64,000 nucleotides of DNA from Rhodanobacter sp. A1T4 (GCF_014207185.1 NZ_JACHCP010000001.1:624465-688464), one strand, 5' to 3'; shown: positions 1-9,256, counted from the first letter of the stretch. The notes: generated from the letters alone by a model not told the origin. Numbers and translations: made by a program.

Positions 1-2
1 TG

Positions 3-914
3 GTGGCGTCGCTGGTGCTGCCTTGGCTGCTGCCGTTCTGGCTGGGCGTGCTCTGGCTGGTGTTGCAGCAGCTGAGCCTAGTCGCGATTTTCGTCACTTT
101 TCCCGAATACGACCAGAGCATCGCGCTGAGTTTCCTGCAGGCCAGTATTTATCTGGGCATTTCGGTGCTGGTGTTCGTCACCTCCACGGTGGCCAGCCAG
201 CAGGCCGAACAGCGCGAGGTGCAACGACGGCTCAATTCCGAACTGCGCGCCACCCGCGCGCTGCTGGCCGAGTCCAGCCGTATCGCCGAGCGCATGCGTA
301 TCGCCCGCGATCTGCATGACCTGATCGGCCATCATCTGACCGCGCTCAGCCTGAATCTGGAAGTGGCCAGCCATCTCACCAACGAAGCTGCCGGCGCGCA
401 CGTGCGAAAGGCGCAGAGTACGGCCAAGCATCTGTTGGCTGACGTGCGCGAGGCGGTCAGCGAGCTGCGCCAGGATGACGCGATTGATCTGACCCAGGCA
501 CTGCGCAGCCTTACCGACGGTGTACCAGGACTCAGCATTCACGTGGCCATGCCGCCGCGTTTCAGCATGGAAGATCCGCGTCGCGCACAAGTGCTGCTGC
601 GCTGCGCGCAGGAAATCATCACCAATACCGCCAAACACGCTGGCGCGCGCAACCTGTGGCTCAACTTTGCCTACGCTGACGCGAGCCTGCTGGGCTTGCA
701 TGCCCGTGATGACGGTCGCGGCGCGGCGCAGGTCGAGCCAGGCAATGGACTTTCGGGTATGCGCGAGCGGCTGGCCGAATTTGGCGGCAGCCTGACGCTG
801 GAAACGGGCATGAGTCAGGGGTTTGCCCTGACCGTGCGGCTGCCGCTGGGCGAACACAGCGCGTTGGCGCATGCGCCGACCCGCTTCGAGCCGCCAGCCT
901 TGAGCGTGTCGTAA
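3..914 (+). CDS. Sensor histidine kinase, NarL/DesK type (5' truncated)
   Basis: Autophosphorylating sensor of a two-component system, partner of the response regulator just downstream. The visible N-terminus is hydrophobic (two membrane segments within residues 1-62). A coiled linker (about 64-98) follows, then the HisKA_3 dimerisation helix with the phosphoacceptor His about residue 105 in the motif ARDLHDLIGHHL. The C-terminal HATPase_c domain shows the N-box (EIITNTAKHA) and G-box (DDGRG, GNGLSGMRERL). The reading frame is open to the window edge, and DesK-type kinases usually have more membrane helices, so the gene almost certainly starts upstream; the GTG at 3 is not taken as a real start. 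The signal sensed is unknown. Confidence 0.9.
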   Translation: MASLVLPWLLPFWLGVLWLVLQQLSLVAIFVTFPEYDQSIALSFLQASIYLGISVLVFVTSTVASQQAEQREVQRRLNSELRATRALLAESSRIAERMRIARDLHDLIGHHLTALSLNLEVASHLTNEAAGAHVRKAQSTAKHLLADVREAVSELRQDDAIDLTQALRSLTDGVPGLSIHVAMPPRFSMEDPRRAQVLLRCAQEIITNTAKHAGARNLWLNFAYADASLLGLHARDDGRGAAQVEPGNGLSGMRERLAEFGGSLTLETGMSQGFALTVRLPLGEHSALAHAPTRFEPPALSVS

Positions 915-1071
915 CATTGCGGTCAGAGCCCGGTGATCACGGCAGTCGTGCCAGAATAGTGACGGCCGTGCAGGGCAGGCACCGCCGAATTCATGCGTTA
1001 CTTCGTGCATCATTCCACGAGTTATTTTGCGAGCTGCGTTTGGCGAGCTCACGTTTGTCCGAGGATTCGCG

Positions 1072-1713
1072 ATGATTTCCGTTTGTCTTGTTGACGACCA
1101 GAATCTGGTGCGCCAAGGTGTCCGATCCTTGCTGGATCTTGCTGAAGATATTCGCGTGATCGCCGAGTGCGTCGATGGCGCCCAGGCGGTTGTGGACATT
1201 CCGCGCATCAAGCCGGACGTGGTGCTGCTCGATCTGCGCATGCCCAACATGAGCGGGCTGGAAGTGCTGCAGGCGCTTTCTGCACGCAACGAACTGCCGC
1301 CGACGATCATCCTGACCACCTTCGACGATGACCAGCTGGTGCTGCAGGGCCTCAAGGCTGGCGCACGCGGTTATCTGCTGAAGGACGTTTCGCTGGAACA
1401 GCTGGTGGAGGCCGTTCGCACAGTGGCGGCGGGCGGTTCGCTGGTGGCGCCGATGGTGACCCAGCGACTGATGGCCGGCGTCTCGCGCATGCATAACCAG
1501 TTCACCAGCCTGGAGCAGCCCGATCCGCTGACCGAACGCGAGACGGAAATTCTGCGCCTGCTATCCGGCGGCTATAGCAATAAAGAGATCGCCAATTCGT
1601 TGAAAGTGGCCGAGGGCACGGTGAAAAACCATGTGTCCAATATCCTTTCCAAGCTGGGCGTACGCGACCGCACGCGGGCGGTACTGAAAGCGCTGGAACT
1701 GGGCATCGTCTGA
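1072..1713 (+). CDS. Two-component response regulator, NarL/FixJ (LuxR-HTH) family
   Basis: DNA-binding response regulator of 213 aa. The receiver domain (residues 1-120) has the acidic pair at 8-9, phosphoacceptor Asp54 in VVLLDLRMP, and the conserved Lys in the LKD segment near 103. The C-terminal LuxR-type helix-turn-helix begins at LTERETEILRLL and contains NKEIANSLKVAEGTVKNH. It follows the kinase gene by about 160 bases, so the two form a cognate pair. The ATG at 1072 is preferred over an in-frame TTG at 1027 because it begins the receiver fold exactly (MISVCLVDD) and has a GAGG about 8 bases upstream. Target genes cannot be read from the sequence. Confidence 0.93.
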   Translation: MISVCLVDDQNLVRQGVRSLLDLAEDIRVIAECVDGAQAVVDIPRIKPDVVLLDLRMPNMSGLEVLQALSARNELPPTIILTTFDDDQLVLQGLKAGARGYLLKDVSLEQLVEAVRTVAAGGSLVAPMVTQRLMAGVSRMHNQFTSLEQPDPLTERETEILRLLSGGYSNKEIANSLKVAEGTVKNHVSNILSKLGVRDRTRAVLKALELGIV

Positions 1714-1999
1714 ATTTTGCCCGTTTGCTCCCTTTTCGCCGCCGCGCACTTTGCTGCGACGCGACGAAAGTCCGGCTCGGCGTATAGGGTTGGCGCGGGC
1801 GCTGCAGCTGGGTTTGCGCGTTTTGGATGGCGGGGGAAAACGTCATGGCGTTCGAGCCCGCGAGCAAGTAACATCCGTAAGCTCGGCATGTGCCGGACCC
1901 CGCCGTTACTGCTGCACGAGCTCGTGCAGAAGCCGGCAATCCATTTTTAGACACTTAAGCTGTTTGTCATTGGCGTAGAGACGCTCGGAGAACTCTGGA
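1714..1999. other. Intergenic region with perfect palindrome
   Basis: No convincing gene. It separates the two-component pair from the SRPBCC gene. The only structured element is a perfect 18-base palindrome, CTGCACGAGCTCGTGCAG, at 1912-1929, about 70 bases before the next start codon. Small ORFs here lack coding character or a good ribosome-binding site. Confidence 0.5.
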
Positions 2000-3358
2000 A
2001 TGATGCGTGCCCTTGAATTTCTTGTTGCCCTGGTCATCGTCGCCGCACTCGGCGTGCTGGCAGCGGTGGTCATGCCAGGCAGTGGTCATGTGGATCGCTC
2101 GCTGGACGTCGGCAAGGACTTGCGTCAGGTTTATGACGTGCTGGACAACTTCCACCGCTTCCCGGATTACTCGGTGCTGCGTACGCTTGATTCGAGCGTG
2201 GACTTCAAGTTCTCCGGCAAAGCTTACGGCCCGGGTGCGGAAATCAGCTGGACCGCTAACGACCCGAAAGTCGGCAACGGCGGCCTGACCATTGCCAGCG
2301 CCACCCCGAACTTCGACAAGATCGACAGCAACACCAAGAGTGCCTCCATCGTCTGGGATCTGGACAACAGCTGGCGCGGTCTGGACAAGCACTTCACGCT
2401 GGACCTGGAGCGCAAGGGCAGCCGCGGGCAGTTGACCACGGTGAAGTGGTCGTATGACGTGTCCTACGGCTGGAATCTGGTCAATCGCTTTGCCAATCTG
2501 TACATCCATGGCGACCCCGATTCATTCATCCAGTTCAGCCTGAACAACCTTCAGAACGTGCTGGCCGGCGTGCCCAACATCGACTACAGCGAGCTGATCC
2601 CCTATATCGCGCAGACGCAGCAGGCGCCGGTGCTCATGGTGTCCACCTCGATTGCCCGCAAGGATGGTCTGGATGGTCTGGATGACGCCACCAACAAGGC
2701 CATTGGCCAGATTCAGGCGGCAGCGAAGAAGCTGGGTGTCAACATCACCGGCCCGCGCGAGCTGATCACCACCAATTATGGCGATGACACGTTCACCTTC
2801 GACGTGGCGATGCCGATCGACTCGAGCACCCTGACCGTCGCCGGGCAGAGCCAGCAGCTGACTGTCGCAACGCCGCCGGCGCTCGACGCGTCCGGTGCGC
2901 CGGCTGAGGCTAGCACCGCGGCAACTCCCGCTGCGGCTGACAACGCTGCTCCGGGCAGCCGTGATCGCTTTGGTCGTCTGGTGGTCGACGGCAATGTGCG
3001 TGCCTTGCTCGCCTTCGGCGGCTCCACACTGGAGGGCGTCTGGAATGGCACCTTCGCCGGTGTGCCGCAGGTGCGTGACATGCTCAAGGCCTATGCGCAG
3101 ACGCATGGCTACAAGTTCGACGACGTCGTCAACCGTTCGTACGACATCCTGGTGACGCCGGAAGTGAAGGATGCTGGCGGCAACGTCACGAGCTATGCCA
3201 AATACGACATCTATCTGCCGATCACCAACGCGCCATTGCAGACGCCAGAACAGGAGGCCGGCATGAAGCCGCCGTCACCGGACTCCGATTCGCCGGCCAG
3301 TGCCAGCTCGGCGCCGGCCGCCGCAGCACCTGCGCAGGCAGCCAGCGCAGGCAAGTAA
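2000..3358 (+). CDS. SRPBCC/polyketide-cyclase-fold membrane-anchored protein
   Basis: Protein of 452 aa. One N-terminal membrane segment (residues about 4-26) precedes an SRPBCC (START-like) domain at about 30-155, recognisable from the pattern DVGKDLRQVYDVLDNFHRFPDYS. The C-terminal half (about 210-410) looks like a second ligand-binding fold of the GyrI/SRPBCC kind, interrupted by an Ala/Pro-rich linker (about 290-315). It ends in a low-complexity Pro/Ala/Ser tail. The domain order suggests a membrane-tethered binding protein facing the periplasm; no ligand can be assigned. It appears monocistronic and is followed by a strong terminator. The first codons read ATG-ATG; either may be used. 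Confidence 0.8.
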   Translation: MMRALEFLVALVIVAALGVLAAVVMPGSGHVDRSLDVGKDLRQVYDVLDNFHRFPDYSVLRTLDSSVDFKFSGKAYGPGAEISWTANDPKVGNGGLTIASATPNFDKIDSNTKSASIVWDLDNSWRGLDKHFTLDLERKGSRGQLTTVKWSYDVSYGWNLVNRFANLYIHGDPDSFIQFSLNNLQNVLAGVPNIDYSELIPYIAQTQQAPVLMVSTSIARKDGLDGLDDATNKAIGQIQAAAKKLGVNITGPRELITTNYGDDTFTFDVAMPIDSSTLTVAGQSQQLTVATPPALDASGAPAEASTAATPAAADNAAPGSRDRFGRLVVDGNVRALLAFGGSTLEGVWNGTFAGVPQVRDMLKAYAQTHGYKFDDVVNRSYDILVTPEVKDAGGNVTSYAKYDIYLPITNAPLQTPEQEAGMKPPSPDSDSPASASSAPAAAAPAQAASAGK

Positions 3359-3377
3359 GGTTGATCGCTGTTGCATG

Positions 3378-3416
3378 AACAAAAGGCTCTTCCCACTGGA
3401 AGGGCCTTTTGTTTTT
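3378..3416 (+). terminator. Rho-independent terminator after SRPBCC gene
   Basis: A 16-base stem (AACAAAAGGCTCTTCC / GGAAGGGCCTTTTGTT, one G-U wobble) around a CACT loop, followed by T5. The A-rich left arm also makes it usable from the opposite strand. It lies 19 bases after the SRPBCC stop codon. Confidence 0.88.
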
Positions 3417-3555
3417 ATCCATCAGGCGAACCATCTGCCCGTAACGATGCCTAACCGCGCAGGAGTCTTGCGCTACATTGCAGCAGGATGTCGTGCGCCG
3501 ATGATGCAGATCACGGGCGTTCGATGATCCGTCCAGTCACAGTCTTTCCGCGGAC

Positions 3556-4515
3556 ATGATCGAAACCGACCAGCTCACCCGATGCTATGGCAACCTGACT
3601 GCAGTGGATGCATTGAGCATTCGCGTCGAGCCGGGCCAGGTGCTCGGTCTGCTTGGCCCCAACGGCGCCGGCAAATCCACGGCGATGCGCATGATCGCCG
3701 GATTCCTGATTCCCACCTCCGGTACGGCCCGCGTCTGCGGCTACGACGTCTCGCGTGAGCCGTTGAAAGCCAAGCGCGCGCTCGGCTATTTGCCGGAAGG
3801 TGCGCCAAGCTATGGCGAGATGACGGTGCGCGAATTCTTGCAGTTCATCGTGCGCATGCGCGGGCTGAAAGCGGACGCGGCGTATCGGCGTTTCGACGAG
3901 GTGGTGCACCGCCTGCAGCTGGAGGAAGTGCTGGGGCTGGGCATCGATACGCTGTCCAAAGGCTTGCGTCGCCGCGTCGGTCTGGCGCAGGCGATCCTGC
4001 ACGACCCACCTGTGTTGATGCTGGACGAGCCGACCGATGGCCTCGATCCGAATCAAAAGCATGCGGTGCGCCAGCTGATCGACACGATGGCGCGCGAGCG
4101 GACGATTCTGATTTCCACCCATTTGCTGGAAGAGGTGCATGCACTGTGCAACCGCGTGGTGATCATCGCCCACGGCAAACTGCTGGCCGACGCCACGCCG
4201 GCGGAGCTGGAGCAGCGCTCGCGTTATCACGGCGCGGTATCGTTCAGTGCACCCGGGGCCGGCATGTCGCAGGAAATGCTCGGTCGCTTGCCACAGGTAG
4301 CATCGATCGAAGTCGATCCACTGGATGGTCGCATCACCGTGTTTCCGAAAACCGGTGAACGCATTCTCGAGCCGGTGGAAACGTTGCTGCGTGAGCAGGG
4401 CCTCGAGGTTTCGGAAATCCAGCTGGAACGTGGCCGCCTGGACGAGGTGTTTCGCCAGATCACCACGCAGGACGCCGACGCTGGCCGCAACGTCAGTTCG
4501 GAGACGGCGGAATGA
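3556..4515 (+). CDS. ABC transporter ATP-binding protein, GldA-like
   Basis: ATPase subunit (319 aa) of an ABC-2 exporter. Walker A GPNGAGKST is at residues 34-42, the signature-like LSKGLRRRVGLAQ at about 134, and Walker B VLMLDEP at 154-160 followed by the D-loop TDGLDP. The switch His is in ISTHLLEEV. The C-terminal 80 residues are a typical regulatory extension. Its stop overlaps the permease start by 4 bases (ATGA), and a GldG-like subunit follows, so this is a three-gene Gld-type exporter operon. In flavobacteria such systems are linked to gliding. In gammaproteobacteria the substrate is unknown, so the name reflects family only. Confidence 0.93.
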   Translation: MIETDQLTRCYGNLTAVDALSIRVEPGQVLGLLGPNGAGKSTAMRMIAGFLIPTSGTARVCGYDVSREPLKAKRALGYLPEGAPSYGEMTVREFLQFIVRMRGLKADAAYRRFDEVVHRLQLEEVLGLGIDTLSKGLRRRVGLAQAILHDPPVLMLDEPTDGLDPNQKHAVRQLIDTMARERTILISTHLLEEVHALCNRVVIIAHGKLLADATPAELEQRSRYHGAVSFSAPGAGMSQEMLGRLPQVASIEVDPLDGRITVFPKTGERILEPVETLLREQGLEVSEIQLERGRLDEVFRQITTQDADAGRNVSSETAE

Positions 4516-5246
4516 GTCCGATCAACGCGGTGATGCGGCGCGAATTGCGCAGTTATTTCGTGACGCCGGTGGCGTACGTGTTCCTGGTGATCTTTCTGGT
4601 GTTGGCAGGCACGCTCACGTTCTACGCCGGCGACTTCTACGAGCGAGAACAGGCCGACCTGCAGCCATTTTTCGTGATGCATCCGTGGCTATACCTGATT
4701 CTGGTGCCGGCGATCACCATGCGCATGTGGGCGGAAGAATCCAAGGGCGGTACGCTGGAACTGTTGCTGACGCTGCCGCTGACATTGTGGCAAGCAATGC
4801 TGGGCAAGTTTCTGGCGGCATGGCTGTTTATCGGGCTGGCACTGCTGCTGACCTTTCCGATCTGGATCACGGTCAATTATCTAGGTGCGCCCGACAACGG
4901 TGTAATCGCGGCAGGCTATCTGGGCAGCTGGCTGATGGCGGGAACATTTATCGCGATTGGCGCGTGTCTTTCGGCATTGACGCGCAGTCAGGTGGTGGCG
5001 TTCATCCTCACGGCGCTGGTGTGCGTGCTGCTGATCCTGGTCGGCCAGCCGCAGGTGCTGGATTTCTTTCAAGGCGCGCTGCCGCGCAAGCTCGTCCGCG
5101 CCATTGCGCATATGAGCATGTTGCAGCATTTCGAAGCGATCTCGCGGGGCGTGCTGGATGTTCGCGACCTGCTGTATTTTCTGATCAGCATGATCGGCTG
5201 GTTGATCGCCGGCGTGCTGCTGCTTGACCTGAAACGGACGCGCTGA
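4512..5246 (+). CDS. ABC-2 type permease, GldF-like
   Basis: Integral membrane permease (244 aa) with about six hydrophobic segments. The start MSPINAVMRRELRSYFVTP and the motif around RMWAEESKGGTLELLLTLPLT are characteristic of the ABC-2/GldF family. Start codon ATG overlaps the ATPase stop (ATGA), so it is translationally coupled. Only 3 bases separate its stop from the next gene. Together with the ATPase upstream and the GldG-like protein downstream it forms the membrane pore of the exporter. Confidence 0.9.
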   Translation: MSPINAVMRRELRSYFVTPVAYVFLVIFLVLAGTLTFYAGDFYEREQADLQPFFVMHPWLYLILVPAITMRMWAEESKGGTLELLLTLPLTLWQAMLGKFLAAWLFIGLALLLTFPIWITVNYLGAPDNGVIAAGYLGSWLMAGTFIAIGACLSALTRSQVVAFILTALVCVLLILVGQPQVLDFFQGALPRKLVRAIAHMSMLQHFEAISRGVLDVRDLLYFLISMIGWLIAGVLLLDLKRTR

Positions 5247-5249
5247 CCG

Positions 5250-7190
5250 ATGGCCAGCCTGCCGCCAATCATTCAGCATTTGCGCCGTGCGTTTTCCAGG
5301 GCGATGCATCTGAGCCGTCGCACCGTGCTCTACGGCCTGTTGCTGCTGTTGATGTTGATCTTCGCTACGCTGATCGTTACCACCAGCCGATGGCTGCGCG
5401 CGTCGCGGGTCGATCTCACGACCGATCAGCTGTACACGTTGACCCCGGGTACGTTGCAGATCATTGATACGTTGCAGCGTCCGCTGAAAATCACCCTGTA
5501 TTTTTCCGATCATGCGGCGCGCGATCTACCGCAGCTGCGCAGTTACGAGCAGCGCGTCAGCGAAATGTTGCAGGAGATGGTGGCGCGTTCGCATGGGCGT
5601 ATCCAGTTGCAGATCATCGACCCGGTGCCGTACTCCGACGATGAGGCCAGCGCCGAGGGCAACGGCCTCACCGCAGCAAGTGGTGGCACCAACGGCGAGC
5701 GGATGTTTTTTGGTTTGGCCGGCAATGCCGTCTCCGGTGCGGTCGACAGCGATGTGATGGAAGATCGCCCGGTCGAACGTACACTGGCGATTCCGTTTTT
5801 CGATCCAGCCCGCGAAGCGTTCCTCGAATACGACATCGCCAAGTTGCTGTACGAGCTAAACCAGACCAGCAAGCCGGTAATCGGTGTGCTCAGTTCGCTG
5901 CCGATCGACGGCAACCCGGTACTCGGCGAACAGCCGTGGGCTGTGATGCAGCAGCTTGGCCAGCTGTTCGACGTCAAGACGCTGGACATGGATACGCTCA
6001 AGCATGTCGATGACAATTTGAAGATGCTGTTGTTGATCCAGCCGCGCCAGCTGTCGGTTGACGCGCAATATGCCATTGATCAATACGTGCTGCGCGGCGG
6101 TCACCTCGCCGTATTCGTCGACCCCGATGCCGAGCTGGACACTTCGACGGAAACGTCGACCAGCGCGGTGATCGGCGGCCAACCGGATCAGAGTTCGGAT
6201 TTGCCGCGGCTGTTTGCGGCATGGGGCGTCGTTTTCGATCCACGCAAGATCGTGCTGGACCGTGCGCGCATGCTGTCGATCGAGCTGGGCGGCAACAGTT
6301 TCAATCATCCGGCCATGCTCGGCCTGAGCTCACAGGAGCTCAATCGCAACGACGTCATCACTGCGAGTTTGCAGCGCATCGACGTATCCAATGCCGGCCA
6401 TTTCGATCTGACGCCGACGGCGCGCACCCGGTTGATTCCACTTTTGCAAAGCAGTCTCGATGCAGAGCTGGTGTCAACGCAGCGAGTGATTGCGGCGAGC
6501 AACGATCCCACCCTGCTACTGCAGGGTTACCGGCCAGATAACGCGAACTACGTGCTGGCGGCGCGGTTGCGCGGGCCGTTCGAGTCGGCATTTCCTGAAC
6601 GTGCACGTCAGCCCGGGCACCTGGCAATCTCGGTGCCGAATGCCGAGGTGATTCTGGTGGCCGACACGGATCTGCTCACCGACCGGCTATGGGTGGAGCC
6701 GCAGAACATTCTAGGGCAGACCATGATGCGGGTGTTTGCCAACAACGGCGATTTCGTTACCAATCTGGTCGACAATCTCACTGGCTCGTCGGCCCTGTTG
6801 TCGATCCATGGACGCTCGACTTCGCAGCGGCCCTTCACCCGCGTGCAGGCGTTGCGCAACGTGGCCGATCAGAAGTTTCTTCAGAAAGAGCACGAGCTGG
6901 AGCAAGAGCTTGCCGATACCCGCCGCAGGCTGGATGAACTGCAGCCGGCCAAGGGTAGTCAGCCCAGCACGGCCAGCGCCGAACAGCGCCGCGAGATCGA
7001 GCAGTTCCGTCAGCGTCAGCTGGCGATCAACAAGGAACTGCGTGACGTGCAGCATCAGCTCAATGCCGAAATCGATGCACTGGGTTTCCGGCTAAAGTTC
7101 ATCAATATCGTCCTGGTCCCCATTCTGGTGACCTTGTTTGGACTGCTATACGGCTGGCGTCGTTCACGGCGCAGCCGCGAGCGACGCTAA
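5250..7190 (+). CDS. GldG-like ABC exporter accessory protein
   Basis: Protein of 646 aa with an N-terminal membrane helix (about 24-45), a large periplasmic region and a C-terminal membrane helix (about 620-637). Between them lies an ABC_transp_aux/GldG-type domain (hallmarks VDLTTDQLYTLTPGT near the start, and a GVLSSLPIDG segment). A predicted coiled coil rich in Glu/Gln/Arg (about 545-610) precedes the final helix. Third gene of the ABC operon. The family is usually the substrate- or peptidoglycan-facing partner of GldA/GldF-like proteins. Its 26-base gap to the CtaG gene suggests read-through, although no functional link is established. Confidence 0.85.
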   Translation: MASLPPIIQHLRRAFSRAMHLSRRTVLYGLLLLLMLIFATLIVTTSRWLRASRVDLTTDQLYTLTPGTLQIIDTLQRPLKITLYFSDHAARDLPQLRSYEQRVSEMLQEMVARSHGRIQLQIIDPVPYSDDEASAEGNGLTAASGGTNGERMFFGLAGNAVSGAVDSDVMEDRPVERTLAIPFFDPAREAFLEYDIAKLLYELNQTSKPVIGVLSSLPIDGNPVLGEQPWAVMQQLGQLFDVKTLDMDTLKHVDDNLKMLLLIQPRQLSVDAQYAIDQYVLRGGHLAVFVDPDAELDTSTETSTSAVIGGQPDQSSDLPRLFAAWGVVFDPRKIVLDRARMLSIELGGNSFNHPAMLGLSSQELNRNDVITASLQRIDVSNAGHFDLTPTARTRLIPLLQSSLDAELVSTQRVIAASNDPTLLLQGYRPDNANYVLAARLRGPFESAFPERARQPGHLAISVPNAEVILVADTDLLTDRLWVEPQNILGQTMMRVFANNGDFVTNLVDNLTGSSALLSIHGRSTSQRPFTRVQALRNVADQKFLQKEHELEQELADTRRRLDELQPAKGSQPSTASAEQRREIEQFRQRQLAINKELRDVQHQLNAEIDALGFRLKFINIVLVPILVTLFGLLYGWRRSRRSRERR

Positions 7191-7218
7191 TGGTGATTGT
7201 CCTGGGTAATGCGCCGAC

Positions 7219-8094
7219 ATGATCGCCACGTTGCTGAAATGGCTGGTGCCGTGGGAATTCTCGTGGGTGTTCCTGGCGATTTTCCTCGGAACCTGCGTGC
7301 TCTATGTACGCGGCAGCCGTCGGCTGTCGGTGAGCTTCAGTCGCCAGCTGGTGTTCTGGGTCGGCATGGCGATCATCTATCTGTCGCTGCAGACGTATCT
7401 CGATTACTACGCCGAGCATGAGTTTTTCATGCACCGCATCCAGCAGGTGTTGCTGCACCATCTGGCGCCGCTGCTGATCGTCACGGCTTATCCGGCCAGC
7501 GTACTGCGGGCTGGCCTGCCGCTGGCGTGGCGGCTGCGCGTGCTGCGCCCGTTGCAACGCTCGTGGCCGTGGCGTGTGGTGATGGGGGTGCTGCTGAATC
7601 CAGCGGTGGCGACGGTGCTATTTATCGGTTTCATCCTGATCTGGCTGATCCCGTCGATGCAGACCATGGCGATGCTGGACTGGCGCGTGTACCGCTTCAT
7701 GAACTGGACGATGCTGATCAGTGGCTTCGCCTACTGGTCGCTGGTACTGGATCACCGGCCGCATCCGCCAGGGCGTATGATCGCCGGGTTGCGCGTACTG
7801 TCGCCGGCGGTGACCATGACGCCGCAGATTCTGGTCGGGGCTATCGTGACTTTTTCCAGAACCGATCTCTATCCAATCTTCGAAATCTGCGGTCGCGCCT
7901 TCACCTTCAACGTGCTGACTGGACAGCTGATCGGCGGCGTGATCACCTGGGTGCCGGCGGCATTGATCGAATCAATCGGCGGCCTGATGGCATTGCGTCA
8001 GTGGCTACGCTTGTCACGTAACGGACGGCTACCACGTCGTGTGCCGAGACAGCCGATCGTGCGGTCGGCTACAGGTGCTGTATCGAACAAGTAA
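7219..8094 (+). CDS. ctaG: Cytochrome c oxidase assembly factor, CtaG (caa3) family
   Basis: Polytopic membrane protein (291 aa, about seven hydrophobic segments) of the caa3_CtaG family, involved in metallation or assembly of haem-copper oxidases. Family signs are the His-rich helix EHEFFMHRIQQVLLHHLAPLL and the segment LDHRPHPPGRM. It is convergent with the PCuAC-Sco pair downstream (stops 17 bases apart), which also supply copper to oxidase. That context supports the assignment. Start ATG at 7219 is chosen because MIATLLKWLVPWEFSW matches the hydrophilic-to-membrane entry expected. Confidence 0.88.
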   Translation: MIATLLKWLVPWEFSWVFLAIFLGTCVLYVRGSRRLSVSFSRQLVFWVGMAIIYLSLQTYLDYYAEHEFFMHRIQQVLLHHLAPLLIVTAYPASVLRAGLPLAWRLRVLRPLQRSWPWRVVMGVLLNPAVATVLFIGFILIWLIPSMQTMAMLDWRVYRFMNWTMLISGFAYWSLVLDHRPHPPGRMIAGLRVLSPAVTMTPQILVGAIVTFSRTDLYPIFEICGRAFTFNVLTGQLIGGVITWVPAALIESIGGLMALRQWLRLSRNGRLPRRVPRQPIVRSATGAVSNK

Positions 8095-8110
8095 TTCTTG
8101 TGTTCGGCCT

Positions 8111-8563
8111 CTAAGGACCGGAGTCCATAGCGTTTGCCGGGCGCGCGAGGAAATTCGTGGCAAGCGTGCTGCCGTCCGCGAATTTCAGATTCAGCGTTAT
8201 CGTATCGCCGGGTTTCACCGGGTGGGTCGCCTTCATCAGCATCAAGTGGTAACCCGCTGGTGCCAGTATGGCTTTGCCATGTGCGGGAACGCTCAGCGAG
8301 TCGACCATGGCCATGCGACTCATGCCGCCATCGCTGGAGCTCTTGTGCAGCATTACGTCAGCATAGAGCGGACTACTGGCGCCACTCAGCACCGCCGGCT
8401 GATCGCCATCGTTTTCCAGCGTCACATATGCGCCGGCGGGTAGGTCGCCCGGCAACACGCGCAGCCACGCATGGCTGGCCTGGACGTGTGCGGCTTCCGT
8501 GGCGTTAGTGCTGCTTGCGACCATCAAGCCAGCAAGCAGAAATAGCAATGTGTGTGATTTCAT
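8111..8563 (-). CDS. Periplasmic copper chaperone PCu(A)C
   Basis: Secreted copper(I)-binding chaperone (150 aa) that delivers copper to the CuA or CuB site of cytochrome oxidase. A signal peptide (about 1-21, cut near ATNA-TEA) precedes a cupredoxin-like fold. The family copper motif is seen as His73, Met81/Met84, His106 and Met108 (AGYHLMLM). Its start overlaps the stop of the upstream Sco gene by 4 bases (ATGA on the minus strand), giving a two-gene sco-pcuC operon, the usual pairing. It lies tail-to-tail with ctaG. Confidence 0.92.
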   Translation of the reverse strand: MKSHTLLFLLAGLMVASSTNATEAAHVQASHAWLRVLPGDLPAGAYVTLENDGDQPAVLSGASSPLYADVMLHKSSSDGGMSRMAMVDSLSVPAHGKAILAPAGYHLMLMKATHPVKPGDTITLNLKFADGSTLATNFLARPANAMDSGP

Positions 8564-9174
8564 GACTGGGTTCCGGTGTCCAGCAGCAGATGCAGGTCGT
8601 GCACCAGATCATCCTGTGAGTCGGCCGGCGTCGCCAGTACGCGCGCGCCACCTTTGTTGTCGAAAACGTAGATCGCCGAACTGTGGCTCACTTCGTAACT
8701 GCCATCCTTGCCACTCGGCTCGCGCGTATACGCGGAGCGGTAGCGTTTGCTCAGCGCCTCGATGTCGCGCGCGTCGCCGGTAAGGCCAATCGCGCGGGGG
8801 TCGAACGCATTGACATAGGTGTGCATCACTGCCGGCGTGTCGCGCGCCGGATCAACACTGACAAACAGGATGCGCGCCTTGTCGGCCAACGGCCCCAGCC
8901 GCTGCATCACGACATGCAGCTGTGCCAGCGTCAGCGGGCAGACATCGGGGCAGTGCGTGTAGCCGAAGTACAGCACTACCACCTTGCCGCGATAATCCGC
9001 GCCAGTCACCGCCTTGCCGTGATCGTCGGTGAGCTTGAAATCGAGATCGGGCATATGGCCGCTGACGTCGGTCAGTCGGAACGGCAGCTTCTGGCTGCTA
9101 TCGCAGCCGCTCAACGCGATGACAGCGAGCAAGAGCAATAGCAGCGCGAGGCGAAGTGATGGCAGAGGCTTCAT
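8560..9174 (-). CDS. SCO1/SenC family copper-binding lipoprotein
   Basis: Thioredoxin-fold metallochaperone for cytochrome oxidase CuA assembly (204 aa). A lipoprotein signal peptide ends at lipobox LSGC (Cys24). The metal/thiol site is Cys75-xxx-Cys79 in YTHCPDVCP, with the third ligand His164 in YEVSHSS. The start is placed at ATG 9174 because this gives a standard 23-residue lipoprotein signal; in-frame Mets at 9195 and 9207 would add unneeded residues. Transcribed ahead of the PCuAC gene with a 4-base overlap. Confidence 0.93.
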   Translation of the reverse strand: MKPLPSLRLALLLLLLAVIALSGCDSSQKLPFRLTDVSGHMPDLDFKLTDDHGKAVTGADYRGKVVVLYFGYTHCPDVCPLTLAQLHVVMQRLGPLADKARILFVSVDPARDTPAVMHTYVNAFDPRAIGLTGDARDIEALSKRYRSAYTREPSGKDGSYEVSHSSAIYVFDNKGGARVLATPADSQDDLVHDLHLLLDTGTQS

Positions 9175-9256
9175 GCGAGAATTCGGCAAGTTCATCCCGT
9201 CAAGCATACGACACCGGCTGCAGCTCGGTGTTCGTCAATCAGGAAGTCCCGGACCC

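Noticed and set aside
78..1355. 425-codon minus-strand open frame opposite the histidine kinase and regulator
   Set aside because: It is antisense to two clearly recognisable genes, with no motif of its own; GC-rich third positions keep such frames open by chance.
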